Source of the DNA: Lingula anatina | Taxonomy: Eukaryota > Brachiopoda > Lingulata > Lingulida > Lingulidae | Length of the DNA: 42,328 nt | Direction: 5' to 3' | Assembly: GCF_001039355.2 (NCBI RefSeq) | Contig: NW_019775935.1 | Location: 203,892-246,219, forward strand | Part shown: positions 9,857 through 22,300 of the stretch, one piece after another | Layout: each line of letters starts with the position of its first letter | Position numbering within the stretch: the stretch's first letter is position 1 | Made by a program: the position numbers and the translations under genes | Notes under the pieces: generated by a model | Told to the model about the DNA's origin: nothing | What the model saw: the letters and a program-made list of their open reading frames with translations, nothing else | The model's database searches: none

Positions 9857-12800
9857 AATTATGAGCAGGAAAATTTGATTCTAATTATTTGCCCACCACT
9901 AAGTATTAAAGTGAAAGTAGGAGGAGAGATGTTACAAATGTATTAGGCTTCGTTCACATGCAATGTCTATTTTCTATATTCTATTTTCTATTTGCGGTAT
10001 GTCTTATGATCACGGTCTGTGGCCTGAATATCCCGCGGCGTAATTACTGGCAGCGCGAGCCAGTTACTATAAGTAACTGGCTCGCGCTGCCAGTAATTAC
10101 GCGGCGGGATATTCAGGGCACAGACCGTGATCATAAGATAGCGCAAATAGAAATTAGAAAATAGACATTGCATGTGAACGAAGCCTTAGTTTCTAAACAA
10201 ATGGCTAAAAGAATGCATGTTCATGTATGTGTGACATCAGATTTGTGTACTTGAGTTCTCATAAGCCTTACATTTGATGTGCTGTGCATAATTTTTACAA
10301 AAGCTTACAGTAAGGTCTTGTTCAGTATGTTGCAATGGGTGCACCATGAATAAACGTAACTTTGTTGCTAGTCCAAAGGACTGTGACCTTGGGTGGGTGG
10401 GGGGTGCAAAAATATTCATGGCAGTATCTAGTCAATGATTTGCTAACACAATGGATTAAGAATGTGTTGTTGAACACTTACATATATGTGCTTTTTATGA
10501 ACCATTTGAAACCAGTCATTAGCATGTGGCATTGTGAACACCTTTGGGTGCCAACAGGAAGCTAAGGGGGTGTGAGTGTCAGGTAATGAAAATTAGCTGC
10601 TTAATTTTATCCATAGTGTAAAATTCATATTTGGTTGTTTATGCACACTTGTTATAGTAGTCAGACATCTGTGCACAAAATTCATGTTTTATTTTTCTTT
10701 CAGTTGTATTAATGACTTGTTTTTTTATTTGGTCATGTTATTGTGTGCTTTCAACAACTTACAAGTCAATATAAAAGTACTAATAATCTGCTCTAAACTG
10801 GATAAGGTAAAGCACATATAAACAGAAAGAGAGAGAGAGAGAAAGCCTACAAAAACAGTTCACCACTTTGACTACTGCATAAGGTGAAATTTGATGAATT
10901 TAAGATAGTTTCAGTTCCTGGACAAACAACTGTTTTAATGAATGTTGTTTTTCTTCAGGACTATTTTGGAATATTTAGTCTTCAAAAGAGAACATTTTCT
11001 ATTGGTTAAATCATGTAATTATTTTGACCAGGGAACATTCTTTAATTTAGTATGATTTTGAGTTTTCAGAAAAGTGCTTGTTTTCAGAACACACTAAGGG
11101 TGTATTCCCAGAGATGTAGATCGATCCAGAGATTAAGATTTAGATCGACCTAACTCCCTGGGGGTTCACGCTAAATTGCAGTCAGCCGAGCGTGCACCAT
11201 AGTTAATTACCCCCTTACAGCTTTCAGTAGGCGGGACAGACGTTTAAGCCGGCTAAGCTGACAGTAATCTAGTGAGACTCCCCACAGGGATAGATCGATC
11301 TAAAATCTATGGAAACGGGGTCTAAGGCACTGGCTGCACTGTACTGCCACCCAGTAACAGCCATTTTCTTTATTCTTTGCAGTGATGTTTGGACAACCGC
11401 CATAAAACTACCAGCTGACATGCAGGTGAATTATCGTTACTTTTGCTGTCGATATTTTGACTCAGAAGATGATGGTGAAGCACCAAATATGATAGTGACA
11501 CGCTGGGAGACCAATCTCAGGCCTAGGACATTTGTGCCAAAAGGTGAGCATTTTTTTTTTTTTTTTTGATGCATGGAAATGTATAGGTCAGTTTAAAGAA
11601 AATCCATAATAATTTACTTTGACCAAGTAAGAACTGATCTGAATGATTAACAGTGTCTTTCTTGTTTATAGAAGGTTCAGTATTTCAGTTAATTAGACTG
11701 CTTCTGATTTTTTTTCTTGTGTCAAATTGGACTAAAATTTTGGTCTTACGTTTTAGACCAATTTCAGGCTAAAAATTGTGATAAATGCCTGGCTGTGGAT
11801 TATTGTTAGCATTTCAAATAGATCAATGACATACAACCAGATTACTTCTTTCATGCTTAAGTATTTTAAGAATCCCATGTTTAATATTTTGTTTCCTTAT
11901 GTCTGGCCCAGGTTATGTAATATTGAATCAAAATTGGCAAAATAACCTGCTTAGTACATCATTATTTGCTGCTTATGTCTGCCTTGCTGCCTTGTTAAGA
12001 ATGCCATGTTTAATATCTTATTGTCTCCTGATGCCTGGACAAGGTTACTTCTATTTTAATATGATGCAAACAGTACCCTTGCCTGCCATGGATGTACATA
12101 AGGCTGAAATGAAAGGAATTCCTCAAAAGATGTTGAATTTAGTGATTGACAGAAAATGTTAGAAAGTTTTTGTTTTTTTTTGTAAAACAGAATATATTAT
12201 ATTTCTGTGAGTTGTTCACAATGTTTTTATTGTGAAATATAGATCTCATAGAGCTATTATCCCTTTCATATTATTTTTCCATCATTTTCAGCGTACTGTT
12301 TAAGTGCAGATGATTGTCAGACTTTAGTGGCAGAGTTTGGTCGCTATGGTAAGTTACACTCTTCAAAATTCAGATGATGCAGATCAGTTTCAAATTTAAC
12401 ACCAAAATATCCCAAAACAATAATTAAATCAAAACTACAATTGATGGACAAATTTTCAAAATACTTGTTATTATATTTTCCATTTATTTTTCTCTATTTT
12501 GTGTAATTTTTTAATCAGTTACTTAAGATTTCCCAGAAAATCTGCTGAGAAAATTTTATGCAAAAATAATAATAAAAAAATAATATTAATAATAATAATG
12601 AGGTACTGCTGACATTTTTCAGTTTGTTTTTTTTTTTTTTTTTTTTACTTCAGGGGGCAAGACCAGTATAGACAAAGGCTGGTTGGTGGACCAGACTGAA
12701 GTACAGCTGTATCTTCACACCAGTCCTATCAAGTTTTGGAAGAAAAGGCATCAAGACCAGACGTACCGTGTGAAGTGTACACCACTGGATCTCAAACAGA

Positions 12801-13015
12801 AAGAGGTAAGAGGAATTACTTGAAATTGCCTCGTGGCTTAACTTCAGGAATTTTAAGACGCTCATAAATATTCACTTTCTGTATGAAACCATCTTACTTC
12901 TTACATTTTTTGAATTGACATGTTAAATATTACCTATATTTTATTTATCTTTATTTTTTTTTATTTATTTTTTTTTTAGTGATTATGATCATGCAATTTG
13001 AATTTATTGCACATT

Positions 13016-13080
<65 letters not shown>

Positions 13081-16000
13081 ACTGTGTGTGTAAGAGAGAC
13101 ATATGTATAACCTCAGACAGTGATTAATAATAAAAGCTAGAACACTAAAAAGTATTCTGATGATATATTTCAGGCATATTTTCCTACTGACGAGGCTGAG
13201 GAAAGTTGTGATTTCAATATTCCAGTGAGCAGTGTGCAAATGGAGGTGGCTGTAAGTGTTACTGATACTGTTGCTTAAAAAGGATACAAAAATTCATGTC
13301 TTTCTGATATCCACTGCAGTTTTAGATTGTCAAAAACAAATATATCCAAAAAGAACAGTTGTCTTTTAAAGTTCAAGGTTTTTACAAACTGTTTGTTCTT
13401 TCCAATCACAAAAATTAGAAGTGTTCTATCACAAAAAGTAGAAGTTTTCTGTAAAATCCTTTATTTTTATTTTTTTGTTTATTTTTATTTATTTATTTTT
13501 AAATGATAGCTATGAAGCAAACAACTTAGCGCTTGCAGATGTCTGTGTATATATACACTGTGGCTATCTGAGCATCTAAAATAACATTGCATACTCTCAT
13601 AAATGGAGCAAATTGTGTGAGCATGATGCAATGCAGAACATGTAAACTCATAATGGCATTACACATCATGTTATTCTCCACAGGTGCTCACTGGCAGGTT
13701 TGAGGGAGCAGACATGAAACCTCAAGATCAGTTTGGAAATGTGTACAGGGAAGGGGACTTCTTAGTTTTCAAGGCACAGACATTTGAAACAGAATATCTG
13801 GTTAGTTGCTGATAGGGTGTATGCAAAACTAGAAATTGGAAGTTTTACAATACACTAAGTAATATTTATTGTCCAGAGTCCATGTGTGTCACACTGCAAT
13901 AATTTGGAGAAGAAAATATTGTTCTCATTTACATCATTATCCAATTGTGAAAAAGGAATAATTTCTTAAAAGTATATTTACTCATTCTGGTCAATTTCTT
14001 CTCTGTAGTATTTTTAATGATAGTAATTTGTATTTGTTTGTTTTTATCTAGGGTTTCTGTCTAGATTTCTATGTACATGAGGAGAACCAAGGGCCAGGGG
14101 ATATTCCCAAACATGTGGGGTTTGCCCACATTCTGCCAAATATCTTCCAAGAGACTATTGGATCCAAAACTGTGCCACTAAGTGGACTGAAACACAAACC
14201 TATAGGACAAGTCTCATGTAGGATAGTCTGCATTATAAAACAAATGCATGCACACATGCTCGTGCGCGCGCACACACACACATGCAGGCAGGCATGCACA
14301 CACGCATGCACACACACACTAAACTGATTAATTGAATTATGTATAGTTTATTGTTGTTACAACTATCCTTGTTTGGTATCTAATAATAGACCATTTGAAC
14401 TAAAATCTGACTACATTTAATTTCAAAGGGGTTATTTCAGAGCTTGATGCTGGAATTTGTAAAAAAAAATTCATAGGTGAAATGCAATAAATTGTAGATA
14501 TTAAATATATTTTGATGAAAAGAGAGGTTGCATTAGCTGACAATATATACTGGAGTATTTTTTTTATGTACAGACACAGATGTGTCTGTACATATTGCTG
14601 TCACCTGCGTCTGTCGTCGCCGTCGTCGCCATCGCCGTCGGCGCCGTGCACTTTCCTTGTAAACACGATAAGTGGAAGGCAGTTTTACTTTTTGNGTTTA
14701 TTTTTATTTATTTATTTTTAAATGATAGCTATGAAGCAAACAACTTAGCGCTTGCAGATGTCTGTGTATATATACACTGTGGCTATCTGAGCATCTAAAA
14801 TAACATTGCATACTCTCATAAATGGAGCAAATTGTGTGAGCATGATGCAATGCAGAACATGTAAACTCATAATGGCATTACACATCATGTTATTCTCCAC
14901 AGGTGCTCACTGGCAGGTTTGAGGGAGCAGACATGAAACCTCAAGATCAGTTTGGAAATGTGTACAGGGAAGGGGACTTCTTAGTTTTCAAGGCACAGAC
15001 ATTTGAAACAGAATATCTGGTTAGTTGCTGATAGGGTGTATGCAAAATTAGAAATTGGACTCTGTTTTACAATACACTAAGTAATATTTATTGTCCAGAG
15101 TCCATGTGTGTCACACTGCAATAATTTGGAGAAGAAAATATTGTTCTCATTTACATCATTATCCAATTGTGAAAAAGGAATAATTTCTTAAAAGTATATT
15201 TACTCATTCTGGTCAATTTCTTCTCTGTAGTATTTTTAATGATAGTAATTTGTATTTGTTTGTTTTTATCTAGGGTTTCTGTCTAGATTTCTATGTACAT
15301 GAGGAGAACCAAGGGCCAGGGGATATTCCCAAACATGTGGGGTTTGCCCACATTCTGCCAAATATCTTCCAAGAGACTATTGGATCCAAAACTGTGCCAC
15401 TAAGTGGACTGAAACACAAACCTATAGGACAAGTCTCATGTAGGATAGTCTGCATTATAAAACATATGCATGCACACATGCTCGTGCGCGCGCACACACA
15501 CACATGCAGGCAGGCAGGCATGCACACACGCATGCACACACACACTAAACTGATTAATTGACTTATGTATAGTTTATTGTTGTTACAACTATCCTTGTTT
15601 GGTATCTAATAATAGACCATTTGAACTAAAATCTGACTACATTTAATTTCAAAGGGGTTATTTCAGAGCTTGATGCTGGAATTTGTAAAAAAAAATTCAT
15701 AGGTGAAATGCAATAAATTATAGATATTAAACATATTTTGGTGAAAAGAGAGGTAACATTAACTTACAATATATAATGGAGTATTATTTTTTTAATCATT
15801 TTAGCGCTGATGTTTGACTATATATGTATGTCTTAATGTTTTTAGTTCAGTTCCTGGTTATCAAACCATTAAAGGGCTATGACATGGACATGTCAGTCTC
15901 ATATTCTCGCCACTGGAAACAACAGCGCCGAGCTCTAGATGTGGGCCATCGTGGAATGGGACCCTCTTACAGCAAACAGTACGTTGAATCTTACATGTCT

Positions 16001-16317
16001 GTCAGTTCTATGTGGGGAATGTCATAGTTGTTAACAGTTAAGAAACAATGTATGAATAACATTATAATATCCCAGGACTCAATACTTATTTTTATATTTT
16101 TTGAACTTGACAAGTGCTTTTATGTCATTTAGTCAAAAAAAATATTATGTTACACAGAACAGTTCTTTCTACACAGGAGACAGATATACAGTGAGACCTA
16201 AAAATTTACCCTTTGACTGCCCATACCACATATTATGTTTGATTTAGGTGTATGTTGACTAACATTTAAGTCTAGTGAATTGAAGTTGAGAAAATAAACT
16301 AGAACAATAACAAAATA

Positions 16318-16369
<52 letters not shown>

Positions 16370-19300
16370 TTGAATGTTTCCAAAAACAAAGAATGAAGTA
16401 GTAATGGGCAGTCAATAAGTGAGATACCATATATTTCCTTAGTTTCTAAATTTCGAATTGGTTAACAACATAAAAATGTGGTGGTTGGCAAATACAATCC
16501 AATATTTCAGTTGTTATTCAGATTATAGGTATATTTCCCTGTGTCCTTCACTGATTATAATTTCACACTCATTTAGGAGTTTCCTTATAAAAGAATTGAT
16601 ATGTGTAAATAATAATGTAGATTTTGACTTCTTGAAAGGTGATCTGCCACAAACCTTGTTTAACTTACATTTTTTTGGAGTAATATTTGATCCAGCCTAT
16701 CTATGAAAATCATACCTGCAGTTATACTTCCCTCTGAAGTAGTTGTTCAGTAAGTTGTCAGAAAGTCTATACTGCATGGCATAGGAGAGTGGTCTGCACT
16801 GACAAAATTGCAGTCTGTCCTCTAAATCATCTGTGATACACATGTCAATATGTGAATGAATTGTCAACTTGAGATTTNGATTTTGGTTAGCCAAGTTCTA
16901 AAAATGAAACTGAATCCTGATGTTGTTTAACTGACCTAAAATCACAAGCACATACATACAAGCAGTTGATGACTATTAGATGGGATTATCTCTCAGAAGC
17001 TTATATTTAGCAGTTTATCCAGGTTTTGTCCCAGTTGTCGCTGACTGTGGTGACCCTGTGTCATTTTAGGGAGCTGATTTTGTGGAATTTGATGTTCAGC
17101 TTAGTAAAGATCACGTGCCAGTGGTTTATCATGATTTGAGAGTGTGTCTTACTCTAAAAAAGGTTAGTAGAGTCCCATTAGTATGAAGTTTTGAATCTTA
17201 AGAATAGTCCAGAAATGTTATCCACTAGTTCTCACTTGTCACCATTTTATTTGTCTTGAATAAAAGGTAATGAAGATGATTGTTTTAAATCTCATCATCG
17301 AATGAGCATTCAAATTATTATTATTATATTGTGATTGTAATTTTTGTCTCATCAGATAATTACCCATTTGATTTTATTATCTCTCTTTTTTTAATTATCT
17401 CTGTGACAAAACTGAAGGTAAGCATTTCACTATCACTACATGATTGACAAAATTTAAATTACCTGTTGACTTTGAATGGAATTATTATAAGTATTATAAG
17501 TGATTTTTTTCTTCTTTTCCAGAAACATGGTAAGGAGATTGATATGTTTCATATTCCAGTGAGAGAGCTGACCCTGCAGCAGTTACAAAGTCTTAAACTT
17601 TCTCACCCTGCCGAAGTCAAGGAAGTACACTCAGGTATATAACAAGAAAAGAGCAAACCTGACCAAGACTTCTTTCAAATGAAAACCTGGACACAAGAGT
17701 GTCACTTTCCGGTTAAAAAACGAGGATTACCATCCTAATATCGCTGTCACTGTCACTGATGTTTAACATATAATATGCAGTCTTCACTATACACTTGCAA
17801 ATAAATGAATAAATAAAAGTCATTCAAAGTTGGGATTGACACATAAATTTCAAGTTGACTGCTTAATAACTTACAAGTCATTAAGGATGTATCATTGCTT
17901 TTGTAATTTTTAAAAGCATTTATTTTATGTTATGGAACAATCTTAAATCAAGATTACAACCATTTAAGGTGAATTCAGTTGTAAATTTTGAGCACACACT
18001 CTGTTGTACCCAGCAAGTTTAAGTCTTGAGCCTAATTTTCAAAGTCATCTTCAGAATAATTCACTGCCATTGCTTTTCATTTTTAAAATGTCACATTTAA
18101 CTTACAGATCATGATATGGAGACAGTGGACCCATTAGAACACCAGCCCTTTCCAACTCTACAGCAGTTGTTTGAAACATTGGACGAACACATCGGGTTCA
18201 ACATTGAGGTGAAATATGCCATGCAACTTAGGGTAAGTTGACCAAATTTTATCAAACAATATCAAACCTTTCCAGACTGGATTTACCATTTCCCCGTTTC
18301 AAGTTGGGATTCTTGGATCATTACAAAGTCGTTTAGAATGACAACCCTCCATCCCTCGCCCCTCTTTCTCTCTCTCTCTTCTGCTAAATTAATTACTTTA
18401 AGACTGACTCCCCCAGCTCTCTTTCCTCACTCCAGACTGGCACCTATGAGGAAGACCAGGTTCACTATACTGAGAGAAACCACTACATTGACCACATCCT
18501 GCAGTGTATTCTGGACAATGCTGGGTCTAGGAGGATCATACTGTCCTGCTTTGATCCTAATGTCTGCACTATGTAAGTACAACCTAAGGGCGCATTCAGA
18601 ACAATTGGATCCTTGGACTAACAGATCTGTGGATCAAATATGGCGCCACCCACTTTTAAAGTGTGCTGAGATTTAATTGCGTGTGCGTGTGCGTGGGGGA
18701 GATTCATTATCAAGTGCGCACCATATTTGATATGCAGACTAGTTAGTCCGCAGGTCAATTTTGTTGTGAATGCTGTCTAACACATACTAGTACAATTATT
18801 CAGCAGAGCATATTATGTATATACAAATTTTTCAATCCATATACTGAAAGCCATTTTGATAGATGTAACAGTGTTGTAGTACATGATGAAATGTACTGGA
18901 TTCCCTGTACAATTTGTATGGTGAGGTGATAATGAAGTGAACTTATGCATGAATGGTAGGGGTTTTAAAGTCTGATGAATGCTGAATGAGAAGTGTTTCC
19001 TCTTATCGGTGTTGTTTTACCTGTTGTATAACACAATAAAATAATAAACAATATTTTTATTAATGTGTAGGGATCCATGTAACTCCCTACCCAGGTTCTT
19101 TCTAAACTGGCACTTGTCACTGAGGCATGGGAAAGGGAATATAACAACCTCACATCTTCAGTTCTAAATCTAAAGTCCCTTTATTATGTACAAAATGCAG
19201 ACTTTATACACATGTTATCTACAGGGAATCTATATGGATGCCACCGTGGCAGCAACTGATTTACATACTAATTGTTCTGCAATAGTTAACAGGTGAGGGT

Positions 19301-22300
19301 TTCTACTTATCAAGTGTAAGATATGTATTTGTCTCAGGCATACCTGCACAGAGAATGGTAAATATTCATGCAAGACTGAGGCAAAGTGAATGCTAATATG
19401 TTGACTGCTTATCATAACACAAGTCAATATGTAAGTGGGTGAGCTTTCCACACACCTTCAATGGACCTTAACAAATGTCCTCACTTGCCTACATGTTAAT
19501 GACTTGGCTCCTAGACGTAAAAAAACATCTAGTTAAGGGGAAGTAAAATGGATAAAAGCATAGAAACAGTGGTTTGTTCTTATATGTTGTTTTTAAAAAA
19601 ATAAAACATACTTCCCAAAAAANAGCTGAATTAAGTACAGAGATTAAGTGCAGTGTCCAACAGATGACGCTGCGGCACCATTTTGGGGGGAAAATGTTTT
19701 GAGATTTTCTCTATAACCAAGACAGCTATTCAAGTGATTCAAATGACATCATAAGGCTGGGTGAAAGCACTACAGACGGGTACAAGAGAATTGTCTTAAA
19801 CTATTTCATTCTGATTTCATCCTCTTTAACGTTAAATTACCCCATATTTTAGTGGGTTATTCACTTCAAAAGATGATAACTTTCAATCATGCAGGATTGT
19901 TTCCATGGCATTTGGTCATTGTCAGGTCAACATTAAAATCCAGTGATAATTTTAGAGTACCATCTTACAAAATGCCAGTGTAGATAAAAGGAAGACGCTC
20001 AGCTGCACAAGAATCAGCAGTTAAAGTGGCTGAGAGGATGCTTTTCAATAAAATGAGTGTGGGTGAGTTTCATAACCACGTGTTGATTGAAAAAAAAGGT
20101 CGATCTATTCATATCTTTTAAAAAATGAACTGGTTTGCCCCACCTGCAGCACATACATTGCGTTCTTTCAAAATTTTCTTTCTTTCCTCAGGAAATATAC
20201 TTTCAACATGAACATTTCTCTTCCCCACGGCGTAATAGACTTCTTCACTGCTTAGTTGGTGTAAGACTTGCGACCTGTAACTGCACACATAATCGGCTTA
20301 TAACTCATTAACATTGCTCTGGCAACAGCAAGGGTCCTTAGCGTGACTTAGTTGTCAGTCTGACTAGGGGGCATGCTGGTTGAAGAACTCATTAAAAGAC
20401 AAATTTTTCAGTGCAAACTCAAAAAAAAAAAATATTACATCCAATTTTAGATACCACTTCGATTGATATAAACACAAAAAAACTCAAAAACATGCTTTTA
20501 AGGCCATTTTACCCTATTACACCCCTTAAACACATAATTGAACACAGATGTAAGTAAAATTTGGGATAAATTAGACATGCTTTATGTATTTTCTGTATCT
20601 TAATGTATTCATATGCCATTTCTTATTTATTTGGTTGTTCTTTGTAAAACAACCCTTTCTAATCACATTTTCACTCTTTCATTCATTTTGCATGTCACAA
20701 TTTCCCTCTTTGCAGTTAGTGCATGGATAGTGATATTTATTAACTATTTTATGAACTTATGCTAACACTGCTTAATAATGAGATAATGCATTGCATTTTC
20801 ATTTCTTGGTGTCCTTTCCTGTTGTTTTATGACTGTAAATAATAAGATGTATTTGTCAGTATAGATATTGTTTAACAGTTTTATTAAGGTGTACTATTTG
20901 TGCTTCAAATTGTATCAAAGACATTTTCTACGTCTACGTACCCTGCAAAGCCACTGATATTTCCCAATTCAGACCTTGAAAATTATTTAAAATCCCTCAG
21001 TTAAAAGTAACTAATGTTGATATTTCCTTTTTAAATGCAGAAATATATGGCAGTCTAAGTGACTGGCCAGTCATTTAGGATTTTCTCAATTTTAAATGGC
21101 ATAAAGCATCAAATCCCAAGTGCAGGGATGGATCTAACAATTATTCTTGAGTAGGAGAAAATTCTTTTTTATTGTATTTAAGCAACATTTAGTTTGGCAG
21201 GAAAATCACAGATATGACACCTTTGATATCTTATATTTTAAATGGGATTGTGTTAGCAATATTTGTTTGCTTGAATCCAGAGTTATTTTTCCGTAGACGT
21301 ATCTTAAATAATTATTAAATGTCATTGATTATTTAATTATTTGTTTCAGGAACAATCATTCTGTTTTTCCAAGTTGGGCACAAAGATTGTTTGAAATGTT
21401 GTTTTTTTTAACATTTGGTTTGTTTTTAGGCTACGGCTTAAGCAAAGCAAGTACCCAGTGCTGTTCCTGATGGTTGGAGAAATCCGTATCCAAGATGACC
21501 GCCACCCAGGTTACAGAGACAGGCGCACACTTACAGAGTCTATGGCCGTTAATTTTGCTCAATGTGAACAACTCCTGGTAGGCTGGGTGCAACTGGGTTA
21601 TACACGTTTGGTTTATCATTCAGAATAATTACATGGTGATGGCACAAATTCTTTTTATGATTAAACAAGAATCAGTTCAATTTCAAAGGCTCTTGGTTGG
21701 TTAAGGTCTGTTGGTTTTGAAACTTCTGTTGTCTATCACTATTCAATCGTTTGACTCTAAGTTCTTTACTTTATTCAGCAAGACAAGTGGTAAGGTGACT
21801 TTAGGTTATAGTCACTGTCTGAGACACAGCCAGCCTTGTTTTTTATCATCCTTTTACATGCTCGGGCTATTATAATCTCCATGCTTTGAAAAAGTGCATG
21901 ATTGGTTGATTGATATTTACAGATTTCCTAGTATTTTGCCATGATTCAAGAAGGATGTTGATAAAACTGTTCCTTCACGTATTTTGAATAGAAATGGTTG
22001 CTGGTCTTCTATGGTTTCTAGTTTTCTTCTTTGAAAGAAGAATGTTTGGTTCAGTCCCTACCATTAGGTTTGGCATTCAGAGTCATTTATGGTGTGAAAA
22101 CCACCTGTCTGGTGTTTGCTGTGGTTAACAATCTAGTCTTGTAAATAGTTCTCATTCAGTCAGGCGGCTAGATAAGAACAGAAACAGGCGAAGTAATTTT
22201 ACATCCATTAATAAGTCGGTATGAAGTTCTAGTAAAAAAAAATCCACTTTGAGGCCGCTTTTCAACTTGTAGTATTGGGTGTTGGAATATTTATTGGAAT

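Larger units (their letters stand above)
8963..11382. other. GPCPD1 intron 1, repeat-rich
   Basis: This 2.4-kb intron holds a (CT)n run (9264-9325), an (AT)n run (9780-9850), the palindromic Harbinger-like MITE (9946-10185) and MITE family B copy 2 (11107-11321). No coding exon is visible. Confidence 0.8.

Noticed and set aside
9958-10173. Two overlapping frames encoding similar peptides on opposite strands
   Set aside because: A consequence of the palindromic MITE; both strands read the same sequence.
11899-12162. 87-codon plus-strand frame in a GPCPD1 intron
   Set aside because: Covers a diverged tandem repeat, does not join in phase with flanking exons and has no counterpart in GPCPD1.
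12976-13239. Open frame encoding long Arg-Glu repeats on the minus strand
   Set aside because: Produced by the (CT)n microsatellite read in reverse; no splice or start support.
14069-14317. Cys/His-rich minus-strand frame (and its duplicate at 15291-15545)
   Set aside because: Antisense shadow of a GPCPD1 exon plus the CA-rich tract; the plus-strand exon explains the sequence.
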